A model generated the notes under the pieces. It had not been told where the DNA came from. It ran no database searches and saw only the letters and a list, made by a program, of their open reading frames with translations. This document shows positions 1-6,888 of a stretch of DNA of 11,952 nt, piece after piece; position 1 is the first letter of the stretch; every line of letters begins with the position of its first letter. Both the position numbers and the translations under genes were made by a program. The stretch spans positions 1-11,952 of the forward strand of contig JAJYDP010000091.1 of NCBI GenBank assembly GCA_021777365.1, read 5' to 3'. The stretch comes from Chloroflexota bacterium. GTDB lineage: Bacteria > Chloroflexota > Limnocylindria > Limnocylindrales > CSP1-4.

Positions 1-290
1 TCCCAGTTCTGGCAGAACCGGCAGGCGAGGTTGCATCCGGCCGTGCCGAAGGAGAAGACCGAGCTGCCCGGCAGGAAGTGGTTGAGCGGCTTCTTCTCGA
101 TAGGGTCCACGCAGAAGCCCGACGAGCGGCCGTAGCTGGTCAGCACCACCTGGTCGCCCTGGCGGGCCCGCACGAAGCACATGCCGCGCTGCCCCTCGTG
201 CAGCCGGCACTCGCGCGGGCACAGGTCGCACTGGACCCGGCCGTCCGGGAGGCGATGCCAGTAACGGGTGGCCACCGTGAACGCGTCCAC
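1..290 (-). CDS. amrS: AmmeMemoRadiSam system radical SAM enzyme, N-terminal part (partial)
   Basis: The reverse strand encodes 96 complete codons of a radical SAM protein that leaves the window at base 1. Near the N-terminus it reads YWHRLPDGRVQCDLCPREC, the Cys-rich N-terminal signature of AmrS proteins. It is followed by a second Cys pair region, the segment DPIEKKPLNHFLPG, and GTAGCNLACRFCQNW, which holds the CxxxCxxC motif that binds the radical SAM [4Fe-4S] cluster. The family is usually about 330-390 residues, so roughly three quarters is missing. I chose the GTG at 288-290 because a TACGAT hexamer sits 7 nt upstream, which fits a leaderless start; the GTG at 273-275 is an alternative. 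Members co-occur with AmmeMemoRadiSam A and B proteins, which are not in this window; their joint role in modifying biomolecules is only partly understood. Confidence 0.93.
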   Translation of the reverse strand, partial: MDAFTVATRYWHRLPDGRVQCDLCPRECRLHEGQRGMCFVRARQGDQVVLTSYGRSSGFCVDPIEKKPLNHFLPGSSVFSFGTAGCNLACRFCQNW

Positions 291-297
291 GGTGTGA

Positions 298-303
298 ATC
301 GTA
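298..303 (-). promoter_or_regulatory. Candidate -10 element of the amrS leaderless promoter
   Basis: Read on the minus strand the hexamer is TACGAT (4 of 6 matches to TATAAT, fits TANNNT). Seven nucleotides separate it from the GTG at 288-290, so transcription would begin at or next to the start codon. No SD sequence precedes this GTG. A weak TTGCGC lies about 20 nt further upstream. This is inference from spacing only. Confidence 0.4.
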
Positions 304-340
304 CGAGGGCTCCGCCAGCCCCAGCGCAAGAGGCGTGCGG

Positions 341-423
341 CGGGGGAGCGCCCGAGCGCGGGGGAGCGCCCGAGCGCGGGGGAGCGCCCGAGCGCGGGGG
401 AGCGCCCGAGCGCGGGTGAGCGC
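341..423. repeat. 18-bp perfect tandem repeat (4.6 copies)
   Basis: The unit CGGGGGAGCGCCCGAGCG occurs four times without a mismatch at 341-358, 359-376, 377-394 and 395-412. A partial fifth copy at 413-423 carries one G-to-T change. The unit length is a multiple of three, so all frames stay open and one plus-strand frame reads repeated GAPERG; this is not taken as a gene. Each unit contains the small dyad GCGC-CCGA-GCGC. The array lies immediately upstream of the putative amrS promoter. Perfect identity between units points to recent slippage or recombination. Confidence 0.95.
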
Positions 424-633
424 CGCGGCGCGTTCGCGCAGATCACACGTGGATTGCACCGGACGGGAACGTGCCGCTTACATGCGGCCCCGACACTGAG
501 GGCGCACCTCCTCCTCTCGCGGGCCCGCCCCCCACTGGCGGGCCCGCTCCCTTTTCGGGGCCGCGACCTCGCCCGGGGGCGCAGCATGCCGGGGCAGCAG
601 CTTCGTCTCGCCGTGCTGCGGCCTCGACGGCAG

Positions 634-1029
634 CTACGACCCCGCAGGACCCCGGTGGCGGGCTTCGGCAGCCATGCGGACCAGTCGGGTCCACGGCGCC
701 AGTGTCGCGCCGGTGTCCAGCTCGAGAAGACGGATCGCATAGGCGAGCTCGAGCGGGGCGTCGAGCCGGTCGGCCCGGCCGGGAGGCTGCGTGCCGTGCC
801 GGCCACGGAGCCAGGCCTCGCGGCCGTAGCTGGCCACGAGGGTGCCGACCGACCGGATCGGCCGGAGCTGCAGCCGGATGGTCTCTGCCTGTGCGACGAA
901 GAGCGGCGTGACCCAGCGCTGGGGCACCGGTACCGCGCCGGCCAGGACCCGCTCCACGAGACGGGCATGGCCGCGCAGCAGGACGGCGGGTGAACTGGTC
1001 GGCGAGAGGATCTCGGAGGCTATGGCCAT
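634..1029 (-). CDS. Hypothetical protein, 131 aa
   Basis: I do not recognise a family. The protein starts MAIASEILSP and has a balanced composition with amphipathic helices, for example QRWVTPLFVAQAETIRLQL and RSVGTLVASYGREAWLRG. This is unlike the Arg/Pro/Gly shadows overlapping it. No signal peptide, membrane segment or metal motif is visible. The ATG at 1027-1029 is chosen because AAGGA (1037-1041 on the reverse strand) lies 7 nt upstream; a GTG at 1048-1050 would add seven residues but would have no properly spaced SD. It is transcribed divergently from the MFS gene beginning at 1405. Coding status rests on composition and the SD, so it is moderately sure only. Confidence 0.55.
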   Translation of the reverse strand: MAIASEILSPTSSPAVLLRGHARLVERVLAGAVPVPQRWVTPLFVAQAETIRLQLRPIRSVGTLVASYGREAWLRGRHGTQPPGRADRLDAPLELAYAIRLLELDTGATLAPWTRLVRMAAEARHRGPAGS

Positions 1030-1404
1030 GTCGCCATCCTTGCTGGCCACCTCCCGCGTGTCTTGTCCGGCCGGTCAGCAGCACGTAAGCGGCGCGTAAC
1101 GCGCACGCGGCACGCGGCTGCAGGCAGGCCGTGGGCGCCTCGTTGCCACGAGTTCACAGGACGGTAACGAGGCGCTCACGCTCATCCCTCATGCTGTGCG
1201 CCATGTTCCGGATGGCGCCGATGCTGGCCCGGGCCGCTCGGCCGGGATGGCCGATCATGCTCGCGCTCCTGGCCGCGATCGCCGCCCGCGGCTTGGCACG
1301 CCGCCTGCAGGAGCCCGTGGCCAGCGCGCCGCTTCGGCCGCGCCGGCTCTTCTCCGGCGAGGGTGCCCCTTCCCATTGAGGCCCACCCGCCGCATTCTCC
1401 CGGG
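1030..1404. other. Divergent intergenic region
   Basis: This 375-bp stretch separates the minus-strand small gene from the plus-strand MFS gene and should hold both promoters, but I see no convincing -35/-10 pair. A small hairpin GCGCG-TAA-CGCGC lies at 1092-1104. A plus-strand frame at 1191-1379 could encode a 62-residue peptide with one hydrophobic stretch (WPIMLALLAAIAA), but it has no SD or leaderless promoter and I do not call it. Confidence 0.4.
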
Positions 1405-2217
1405 ATGAGATCCCGGGCGCCGTTCCACGCGATCGTCGACGTCACCAGCGCCCTGGCGCGGCGTCCGCCGCTCCTGCGCCTGGTGGGCGCCCTCGTCCTC
1501 CGATGGACCGGCAACTCGATGGCGATGGTCGCCTACCTCGTCGTCGCCTACCAGGCTGCCGGGACGCCGGGCGTCGCGGCCGTGGGGATCGTTCGCATGC
1601 TGCCCGCCGCCGCGATCGCGCCGCTGGTCGGGCCGATCACCGCGCGCGTGGGCCCGGAGCGCCTCCTCGTCGTCGCGTACATCGCCCGGGCCCTCGCGGT
1701 CGCCATCGCGGCCATCGCGGCTGCATCCGGGCTGCCGCTGGCGGTCGTGCTCGCCGGGGCCGGCGCCGGCGCCGCGGCGGGCGCGCTGGTGCACCCCCTG
1801 CATTCCGCCCTGCTCCCCGCGGTCGCGGAGACACCCGAGGAGCTGGTTGCCGCCAACGTTGCCACGAGCACCGGCGAAGGGGTCGCGACCCTGGCCGGCC
1901 CGGCGATCGCGGGCCTGCTGATCGTCGCGTCCGGACCAGCGGTCGCCCTCGCCGCAGCCACGCTCATCGCGCTTGCCGCCGCGCTCCTCGCCTCCACCGC
2001 GCGGGCGACCGAGCACGAGCGGCACCTCGAGCGACCCGGCAGAAACCCGCTGGCGGTGCTGCGAGCGGCGGTCGGCACGCTGCGGACCCGTCCGGGCGCC
2101 CTGCTCGTCCTCGGCGGGTTCGCCGCGCAGACCGTGGTTCGCGGGCTGCTCACCACCCTGATCGTCGTGTCGTCCCTGGAGCTCCTCGGGCTCGGCAACG
2201 GGGCGTCGCGCTGCTGA
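1405..2217 (+). CDS. MFS transporter, N-terminal part of a frameshifted MFS-cNMP-binding fusion gene
   Basis: The frame encodes the first half of a major facilitator superfamily permease, about 270 residues with around six to seven hydrophobic helices (for example AMVAYLVVAYQAA and LAVAIAAIAAASGLPLAVVL). The cytoplasmic loop GPITARVGPERLLVV corresponds to MFS motif A but lacks its usual Asp. The frame ends at TGA 2215-2217, just where homology continues one base back in frame 3: NGGVALLTAALGAGG becomes readable if the GGGG at 2200-2203 is expanded to five G. So this is one gene of about 550 codons missing one base. The ATG at 1405 is preferred over the GTG at 1363 because the predicted first helix follows shortly after; neither has a good SD. 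Substrate is unknown; such permeases are often drug or metabolite exporters. Confidence 0.8.
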   Translation: MRSRAPFHAIVDVTSALARRPPLLRLVGALVLRWTGNSMAMVAYLVVAYQAAGTPGVAAVGIVRMLPAAAIAPLVGPITARVGPERLLVVAYIARALAVAIAAIAAASGLPLAVVLAGAGAGAAAGALVHPLHSALLPAVAETPEELVAANVATSTGEGVATLAGPAIAGLLIVASGPAVALAAATLIALAAALLASTARATEHERHLERPGRNPLAVLRAAVGTLRTRPGALLVLGGFAAQTVVRGLLTTLIVVSSLELLGLGNGASRC

Positions 2218-3053
2218 CGGCCGCCCTCGGTGCGGGCGGCCTGACCGGGGCCCTCGTGGCCGCGGCGCGGCTCCCCGAGCAACGGATGACCGCCACCTTC
2301 GCCGTCGCCCTCGCCTGGTGGAGCCTCCCGATCGCCCTGGTGGCCCTCGCGCCCGTGCCGACGGTCGCGGTCGGCGCCATCGCCGTCGTGGGTCTCAGCA
2401 ACGCCGTGCTGGACGTCGCCGGGTACACGCTGCTGCAGCGCACCATCCCCTCCCCGGAACGCGTGGCCGTGCTCGGCGTCGTCGAAGGCGTGGTCGGGAT
2501 CGGGGTCGCGACGGGCAGTTTCCTGTCACCGATCCTGATCGGAGAGGTCGGGCTGCGCAGCGCGCTGGTCGTGACCGGCGCGACCCTGCCGGTGGTCGCC
2601 GCGGTGATCTGGTTCCTGCTGGCGCGCGTGCCCGCCCTCTCGGTCGTGCCCCGCGAGCAGCTCGCGTCGCTGCGCATGGTCCCGGTCTTCTCGCCCCTGC
2701 CGCTGGGCTCACTGGAGGAACTCGCGCGCGCCGCGATGCCGATGTCGTTCGCCACGGGGGACGTGCTGATGCGCGAAGGCGAGCCCGGGGACCGCTACCT
2801 GGTCCTGACCGATGGCCTGGTGGAGGTCCTCCAGGGAGATCGGCCACTCCGGCGCTGCGGGGCCGGGGATGGCGTGGGCGAGATCGCCCTGCTGCGCCGG
2901 GTGGCCCGGACGGCGACGGTACGCGCGCTGGCGCCCACCCGCGCGTATGCGCTCGACGCGAACGCCTTCGTCTCTGCCGTCACCGGGCACTCGCTCGCCG
3001 CCGCGATGGCGGAGGCGCTGGTCGACGAGCGGCTGGAGCGGGCCCACCCCTGA
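2205..3053 (+). CDS. MFS transporter C-terminal half plus cyclic-nucleotide-binding domain (downstream part of the frameshifted gene)
   Basis: This is the frame-3 continuation of the gene beginning at 1405. It starts GVALLTAALGAGGLTGALVAA and supplies the remaining MFS helices up to about 2635. After a short linker comes a cyclic-nucleotide-binding fold: PVFSPLPLGSLEEL, then GDVLMREGEPGDRYLVLTDG, then the phosphate-binding cassette GVGEIALL with Glu at 2880-2882 and RTATV with Arg at 2907-2909. Both phosphate-cassette signature residues are therefore present, so nucleotide binding is plausible. If translation initiated independently, ATG 2286 or GTG 2256 would be needed, leaving a broken permease. 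The stop lies 56 bp from the end of the convergent gene at 3110-4939, which has the same domain order. Confidence 0.8.
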   Translation, partial: VALLTAALGAGGLTGALVAAARLPEQRMTATFAVALAWWSLPIALVALAPVPTVAVGAIAVVGLSNAVLDVAGYTLLQRTIPSPERVAVLGVVEGVVGIGVATGSFLSPILIGEVGLRSALVVTGATLPVVAAVIWFLLARVPALSVVPREQLASLRMVPVFSPLPLGSLEELARAAMPMSFATGDVLMREGEPGDRYLVLTDGLVEVLQGDRPLRRCGAGDGVGEIALLRRVARTATVRALAPTRAYALDANAFVSAVTGHSLAAAMAEALVDERLERAHP

Positions 3054-3062
3054 CGTCGGTGC

Positions 3063-3082
3063 GGGCCTTCCGCGGCCGGCCC
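3063..3082. terminator. Weak candidate bidirectional terminator hairpin
   Basis: The inverted repeat GGGCC (3063-3067) and GGCCC (3078-3082) flanks a 10-nt loop in the 56-bp gap between the two convergent MFS-cNMP genes. The position suits termination from both sides. The stem is short and there is no T-tract, so support is weak. Confidence 0.2.
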
Positions 3083-3109
3083 TCGCGCGCGGCTGGGACG
3101 ATCGACCCG

Positions 3110-4939
3110 TCAGGCCTCCGCCAGGGTCGGCTCGGCCGGCGGCCCGCCGACGGGCGACTGGGCCGGGGTGCGCAGTTCGCGCAGGTCGGCCTGGTCGATG
3201 CCGCCGAACTTGGGCAGGTCGGTGAGACTGGTGCGGGCGAGCCGCTCCGTCATCTTGCGCGTCACCAGCTCGCCGAGGCCGGGCGACCCCATCAGCCGTC
3301 GCAGCGTGGCCGCGGGCACCTCGAGCAGCGTGACGGGCTCGGCCGCCACGACGTTGGCCGTGCGAACCGCGCCGGTGAGCGCCGCGATCTCTCCGAAGAA
3401 GTCGCCCGGGCCCATCTCGGACAGCGAGCGGTACCCATCGCCTGTCGGCGTGCCGGCCACCGCCCTGCCCTCCAGCACGAAGTACGCCGCGTCGCCCGGT
3501 TCGCCGCGGGCCACGATGCAGGTCCCGACCGGCGCCTCCCCGATCTGCCCGTGCACCAGGAGGTCCTCCCGCGCGGGTCGCTCGAGATTGCGAAGCGCCG
3601 GCACCAGCCCCACCAGCATCTCGAGGTCGGCCAGGGTGACCGGGCGGAGCGCGCCAAGCGCTCCCCTGGCCGGCGCGCCCCGCAGCACCTGGGCCAGCTT
3701 GCGCCACTCGGCGGGTGCCTGCCCGAGGCCCGGCAGGACCGCGGCGAGGAGCCCGGCGGCCACGGTCGCCACGGAGGCGACCACGATGAGCAGCCGGATG
3801 TCGATCACGTCGGCCAGGCCGCCGAGGAGCATCCCGACGATCCCGAAGACGCTGGTGATGACCGAGAACGCGCTCATGACACGACCGCGATACTCGCGCG
3901 GCGTGTGGCGCTGCCGGATGAGGCGTCCCGCGGTGCTCGTGAAGGCGTTGGCGAAGCCACTGAGCGCGACCGCGGCGATGGCGAGCGCGATCGAGTGGCT
4001 GAGGCCGTAGGCGATCCCCATGATCCCCATCGCGAGGTAGCCCAGGACGAGCCACTGTCCCTCGCGCAGGCGGCCGACGAGCTGGGCGAGCACCAGGCTG
4101 CCGATCACGAAGCCGACGGACGTCAGGCCTTCCTGCAGGCCGTACTCGAACGTGTTCGCCCCGAGCGCCCGGACCGAGAAGGGGAGGAGCAGGGCGTTCC
4201 AGATCCCGACGCAGGCGATCGCGTAGACGATCGCGATCGGGAGCATCGAGCGGAGGATGGGGGTCTGCGCCAGCACCCGGAGACCATCGCGCAGGTTGGT
4301 GCCCACCGCGCGGATCGACGTGTCCTCGGTCACCGGGATGCGTGGGATGGTCGCCAGGTACGTGCAGCAGGCCGAGACGGCGAAGCTGATCCCGTCGAGC
4401 ACGAACGCCCACTGCACGTCGCCCATCGCGGCGATCAGGCCGCCGGCGGCGAACCCGACCGCGGTCGATCCGAAGGAGCTGATCGCCATCAGCGAGTTGG
4501 CCGCGCCGAGCTCCTCGTCCGGCGCGATCTCCGGCAGCGTGGCGTCCAGGGCCGGGTTGAAGAACTCGCTGACCGCGGAGGACACGGCCACGAGCACGTA
4601 CAGGAAGACCAGGTTGAAGCCGACCGCGACGGGGATGAGCGCGACGGTCACGGCGCGCAGGAGGTCCGAGGCCAACATGATCCGCCTGCGGTCGTAGCGG
4701 TCCACGACCACGCCCGCGACCAGGCCGAGGACGAGGGCCGGGGCGAGGGTCGCGGCCGCCATCAGGCCCACGCTCAGCGCCGAGTTCGTCCGCTGGAAGA
4801 TCAGGATCCCCGCGCCCGCGATCAGGAGCGCGTCGCCGATGGTGGACACGAACTGGCCGACCCAGAGCAGGGTGAAGGTCCGGCGTCGGAAGACCGCGAA
4901 GGCCGAGGGCTGGGCAACTGGCGCGGCGGCGGTCGTCAT
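3110..4939 (-). CDS. MFS transporter with C-terminal cyclic-nucleotide-binding domain, 609 aa
   Basis: An intact fusion protein. Residues about 14-410 form an MFS permease with roughly 12 helices; motif A is clear as GVVVDRYDRRRIM (76-88), and the second-half equivalent lies near 340-365 (RQRHTPREYRGRVMSAF). Residues about 445-570 form a cNMP-binding domain with ARGEPGDAAYFVLEG (487-501), FGEIAAL (515-521) and RTANV (526-530), keeping the Glu and Arg that contact the cyclic phosphate in CRP and PKA-type domains. The ATG is supported by the strong SD GGAGGAGGG 8 nt upstream. The permease would sit in the cytoplasmic membrane with the sensor in the cytoplasm, where ligand binding could gate transport. 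Substrate and ligand are unknown. It is convergent with a related fusion; the 242-bp gap to the upstream hydrolase suggests its own promoter. Confidence 0.93.
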   Translation of the reverse strand: MTTAAAPVAQPSAFAVFRRRTFTLLWVGQFVSTIGDALLIAGAGILIFQRTNSALSVGLMAAATLAPALVLGLVAGVVVDRYDRRRIMLASDLLRAVTVALIPVAVGFNLVFLYVLVAVSSAVSEFFNPALDATLPEIAPDEELGAANSLMAISSFGSTAVGFAAGGLIAAMGDVQWAFVLDGISFAVSACCTYLATIPRIPVTEDTSIRAVGTNLRDGLRVLAQTPILRSMLPIAIVYAIACVGIWNALLLPFSVRALGANTFEYGLQEGLTSVGFVIGSLVLAQLVGRLREGQWLVLGYLAMGIMGIAYGLSHSIALAIAAVALSGFANAFTSTAGRLIRQRHTPREYRGRVMSAFSVITSVFGIVGMLLGGLADVIDIRLLIVVASVATVAAGLLAAVLPGLGQAPAEWRKLAQVLRGAPARGALGALRPVTLADLEMLVGLVPALRNLERPAREDLLVHGQIGEAPVGTCIVARGEPGDAAYFVLEGRAVAGTPTGDGYRSLSEMGPGDFFGEIAALTGAVRTANVVAAEPVTLLEVPAATLRRLMGSPGLGELVTRKMTERLARTSLTDLPKFGGIDQADLRELRTPAQSPVGGPPAEPTLAEA

Positions 4940-5138
4940 CGTTCGGTCCCCTCCTCCGAGTCACCTGCTGCCGTGCGGCACGCGACAGACCGAGTCAACG
5001 GAGTGTAGAAGACGCCCGGGCCGGGCGCCACCGGTTGTTTGCCGTCGGCGCGCCCGCCCCTGCGAGGCGCCCGAGGGCTGCCCGGCCGCGTCAGCCGGGT
5101 CGTGGGCGTGTCGGCACCGGGGCGGCTGCGATGCCTGG

Positions 5139-5183
5139 GTGAGGCCGCGGCGAGTGCGGCCGCGGAAGGTGCGGCCGCGCCTC
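5139..5183. repeat. 15-bp degenerate tandem repeat (3 copies)
   Basis: Three successive 15-bp units lie at 5139-5153 (GTGAGGCCGCGGCGA), 5154-5168 (GTGCGGCCGCGGAAG) and 5169-5183 (GTGCGGCCGCGCCTC). The shared core is GGCCGCG. The last copy runs into the stop codon of the minus-strand hydrolase. The array therefore forms the start of that gene's 3' untranslated region. Confidence 0.75.
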
Positions 5184-6153
5184 AGCGGGCCGCGATCGCG
5201 GAACCGGGCCGCGTGCTCATGGGCGCTCCGGACGGAAGGGCGGCCGGGCTGCCGGCCCGCGTCCCGGAAGCGGACCCGGCGCGCGCCAGCAACTCGTCCA
5301 GGATCTCCGCCTCGTGCGCGGCCGCCGCCAGGTGCCCGGCGCTTTCCCAGGTGACGAACCTCGCGTGGGGCAGACGCGCGACCAGGCGCCGCGCGGCGGA
5401 GATGGGGCAGTTGCGGTCGTCGACGCTGTGCCACCAGGTGACACTGCCGCCCACCGCATCGAGATCGATGTCTCCCCAGTTCCCGTTGATGGCCAGGACC
5501 TCGTCCATCCAGCCGTCCACGCCGGGAGTCAACGCCTCCACGAGGCCGCGCATGAACCCTGCCTGCCATGCGTGCTCCGCCATGACCTCCTGGTCCGCCG
5601 CCGGCGCGTCCGTCATCAGTTCACGGAAGCCGGCCACCGGGTCCGCCAGGACGTCATCGCGTGCGCGTGCCAGGAGGTCTCGCAGTGCGTCGACCTCCCC
5701 CGATCGCGCCAGCAGGTCGCCCATCGCGTTCGCCTCGATCTCACCCCGGACTTCCTCCTCGGTCATGGGGGCCGCACCGTCCACGATGGTCCCGGCCGAG
5801 AACCGGTCCGGGTGACGCGCCGCGAACCCGAGCAGGTGGGGAGCTGCGCCGCTGCCGCCATAGGCAGGGACGCGATCGATGCCGACGTGGTCGAGGACCG
5901 CAGCGAGGTCATCCGCGTGCTCGGCGAACCCCCGACCGGGCAGCCGCGTCGAGGCGCCGAACCCGGGGCGCTCCACGACGATCACGCAGAGACCGCGCTC
6001 GACCCAGGGACGCCGATCCGCCGGGAACGAGTAGCGCGACCCCGGCGTCCCGGGCAGGCGCAGCAGGGGCAGTCCCCCGGGGGCCCCATGCTCCGTCCAG
6101 GCGACGACCCGGCCGTCCGGACGCACTAGGCGCTCTTCGCGCACGCTGTCCAT
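5182..6153 (-). CDS. Alpha/beta-fold hydrolase, 323 aa
   Basis: The protein has the alpha/beta-hydrolase layout. RLPGTPGSR (32-40) takes the oxyanion-loop position and VERPGFGAST (60-69) the conserved loop after strand 4. AYGGSGAAPH (97-106) is the nucleophile elbow with Ser101, Asp245 or Asp246 in WHSVDDRNCP is the acid, and His274 in SAGHLA is the base. The elbow reads GGSGA, so the last Gly of GxSxG is Ala. Residues 130-215 form a lid-like helical insertion. The last 30 residues (after LLARAG) are Ala/Ser/Gly/Pro-rich and probably disordered. No signal peptide is present, so it is cytosolic. Start: ATG at 6151-6153, with no SD but a TATCCT hexamer 8 nt upstream, consistent with a near-leaderless transcript. 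Substrate cannot be deduced. Confidence 0.9.
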   Translation of the reverse strand: MDSVREERLVRPDGRVVAWTEHGAPGGLPLLRLPGTPGSRYSFPADRRPWVERGLCVIVVERPGFGASTRLPGRGFAEHADDLAAVLDHVGIDRVPAYGGSGAAPHLLGFAARHPDRFSAGTIVDGAAPMTEEEVRGEIEANAMGDLLARSGEVDALRDLLARARDDVLADPVAGFRELMTDAPAADQEVMAEHAWQAGFMRGLVEALTPGVDGWMDEVLAINGNWGDIDLDAVGGSVTWWHSVDDRNCPISAARRLVARLPHARFVTWESAGHLAAAAHEAEILDELLARAGSASGTRAGSPAALPSGAPMSTRPGSAIAAR

Positions 6154-6161
6154 CCGCCCGG

Positions 6162-6167
6162 AGGATA
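6162..6167 (-). promoter_or_regulatory. Candidate -10 element of the hydrolase promoter
   Basis: On the minus strand the hexamer is TATCCT (TANNNT type) with 8 nt between it and the ATG at 6151-6153. The gene lacks an SD sequence, which fits a transcript starting at or two bases before the ATG. No matching -35 was found. Confidence 0.35.
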
Positions 6168-6331
6168 GCGCTGTCCACTTAACGGCGACTTACCGGATCA
6201 TCACCACTCGACGCGGAGGCAGGCCAGCGGGCGGGCCCGGACGGCGCAACCCGGTCGGGGCGCGCTCGATCACCCACGCGACTACGATCACGGCCAGCAG
6301 GCGCCGGAACAGGGCGGGCGATACGCTCCCC

Positions 6332-6817
6332 GTGGTGCCGGGCGACGACGAGGCGATCGAGCTGATGCTCGCGCGCGGGACGTTCCTCGTCCCCACGCTG
6401 GTGGCGCTGCAGGGCGTGATCGACGCGGCGGCGGCCGGCGTGCAGATCCCCGAGGCAAGCCTGGGCAAGGCACGCGAGGTGGTCGAGATCCACCGGGATT
6501 CGTTCCGCCGGGCCGTGGCGGCCGGGGTGCGCGTGGCGATGGGGACCGACAGCCCCGTCGCGCCGCACGGGCGCAACCTCCGGGAGCTGGCGCTGATGGC
6601 CGAGGGCGGGATGGCGCCCGCGGACGTGCTCGTCGCGACGACCCTGACCGCCGCCGAGCTGCTGGGGCTCCAGGACGAACTGGGCACGATCGAGCCGGGC
6701 AAGCGCGCGGACGTCGTGGTGGTCTCCGGCGATCCGTACGACTTCGCGACGCTCGACCGGCACATCGAGGCGGTCTGGAAGGACGGCGTCGAGGTCGTGG
6801 GCGCACACGCGTCCTGA
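6332..6817 (+). pseudogene. Metal-dependent amidohydrolase, C-terminal fragment (5'-truncated)
   Basis: The 161 residues match the C-terminal third of COG1228-type amidohydrolases (imidazolonepropionase-like): DDEAIELMLARGTFLVPTL, then AGVRVAMGTDSPVAPHG with the metal-binding Asp at residue 73, then ADVLVATTLTAAELLGL and the typical end GTIEPGKRADVVVVSGDPYD. Full members are about 400 residues and begin with an HxH metal site, a carboxylated Lys and two further His; none of these is upstream here. The frame stays open before 6332, but its translation (THATTITASRRRNRAGDTL) is not amidohydrolase-like, so similarity stops abruptly near 6340. The GTG at 6332 has no SD. I read this as a deletion remnant, not a working enzyme; a mis-join in assembly would look the same. 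Confidence 0.75.
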
Positions 6818-6888
6818 CCGTCGACCGGGTGGTGCGCCCGGCCCCCTGCCGCAGACGAGGGACCGGCCTGACCGGTTGCGGAATTCGC

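Larger units (their letters stand above)
291..633. other. Intergenic region between amrS and the small gene at 634-1029
   Basis: No convincing gene is seen here. The left end holds the putative amrS -10 element and then the 18-bp tandem repeat. Further right are two copies of the 10-bp palindrome GCGGGCCCGC (519-528 and 538-547), 19 bp apart. Open frames crossing this stretch on both strands are low-complexity Arg/Pro/Gly translations typical of GC-rich shadows. Confidence 0.5.

Noticed and set aside
341..412. G-quadruplex or CRISPR array
   Set aside because: The G5 runs are separated by 13 nt, too long for a canonical quadruplex, and there are no spacers between the 18-bp units.
78..419. 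Plus-strand open frame ending in GAPERG repeats
   Set aside because: It lies antisense to amrS, which has unmistakable motifs, and then translates the 18-bp repeat; no SD.
1191..1379. Possible small membrane peptide (62 aa)
   Set aside because: One hydrophobic stretch, but no SD or leaderless promoter and an Arg/Pro-rich remainder.
2194..2206. Programmed -1 frameshifting in the MFS-cNMP gene
   Set aside because: No X-XXY-YYZ heptamer in the correct frame and no clear downstream pseudoknot; a missing G explains it more simply.
2318..5008. Plus-strand open frame of 896 codons
   Set aside because: Arg/Asp/Gly/His-rich shadow across two well-supported MFS genes; no domain, no SD. Long antisense frames are expected at this GC content.
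6172..6180. A further DnaA-box-like 9-mer (CTGTCCACT... variant)
   Set aside because: Single, two mismatches, no neighbours.
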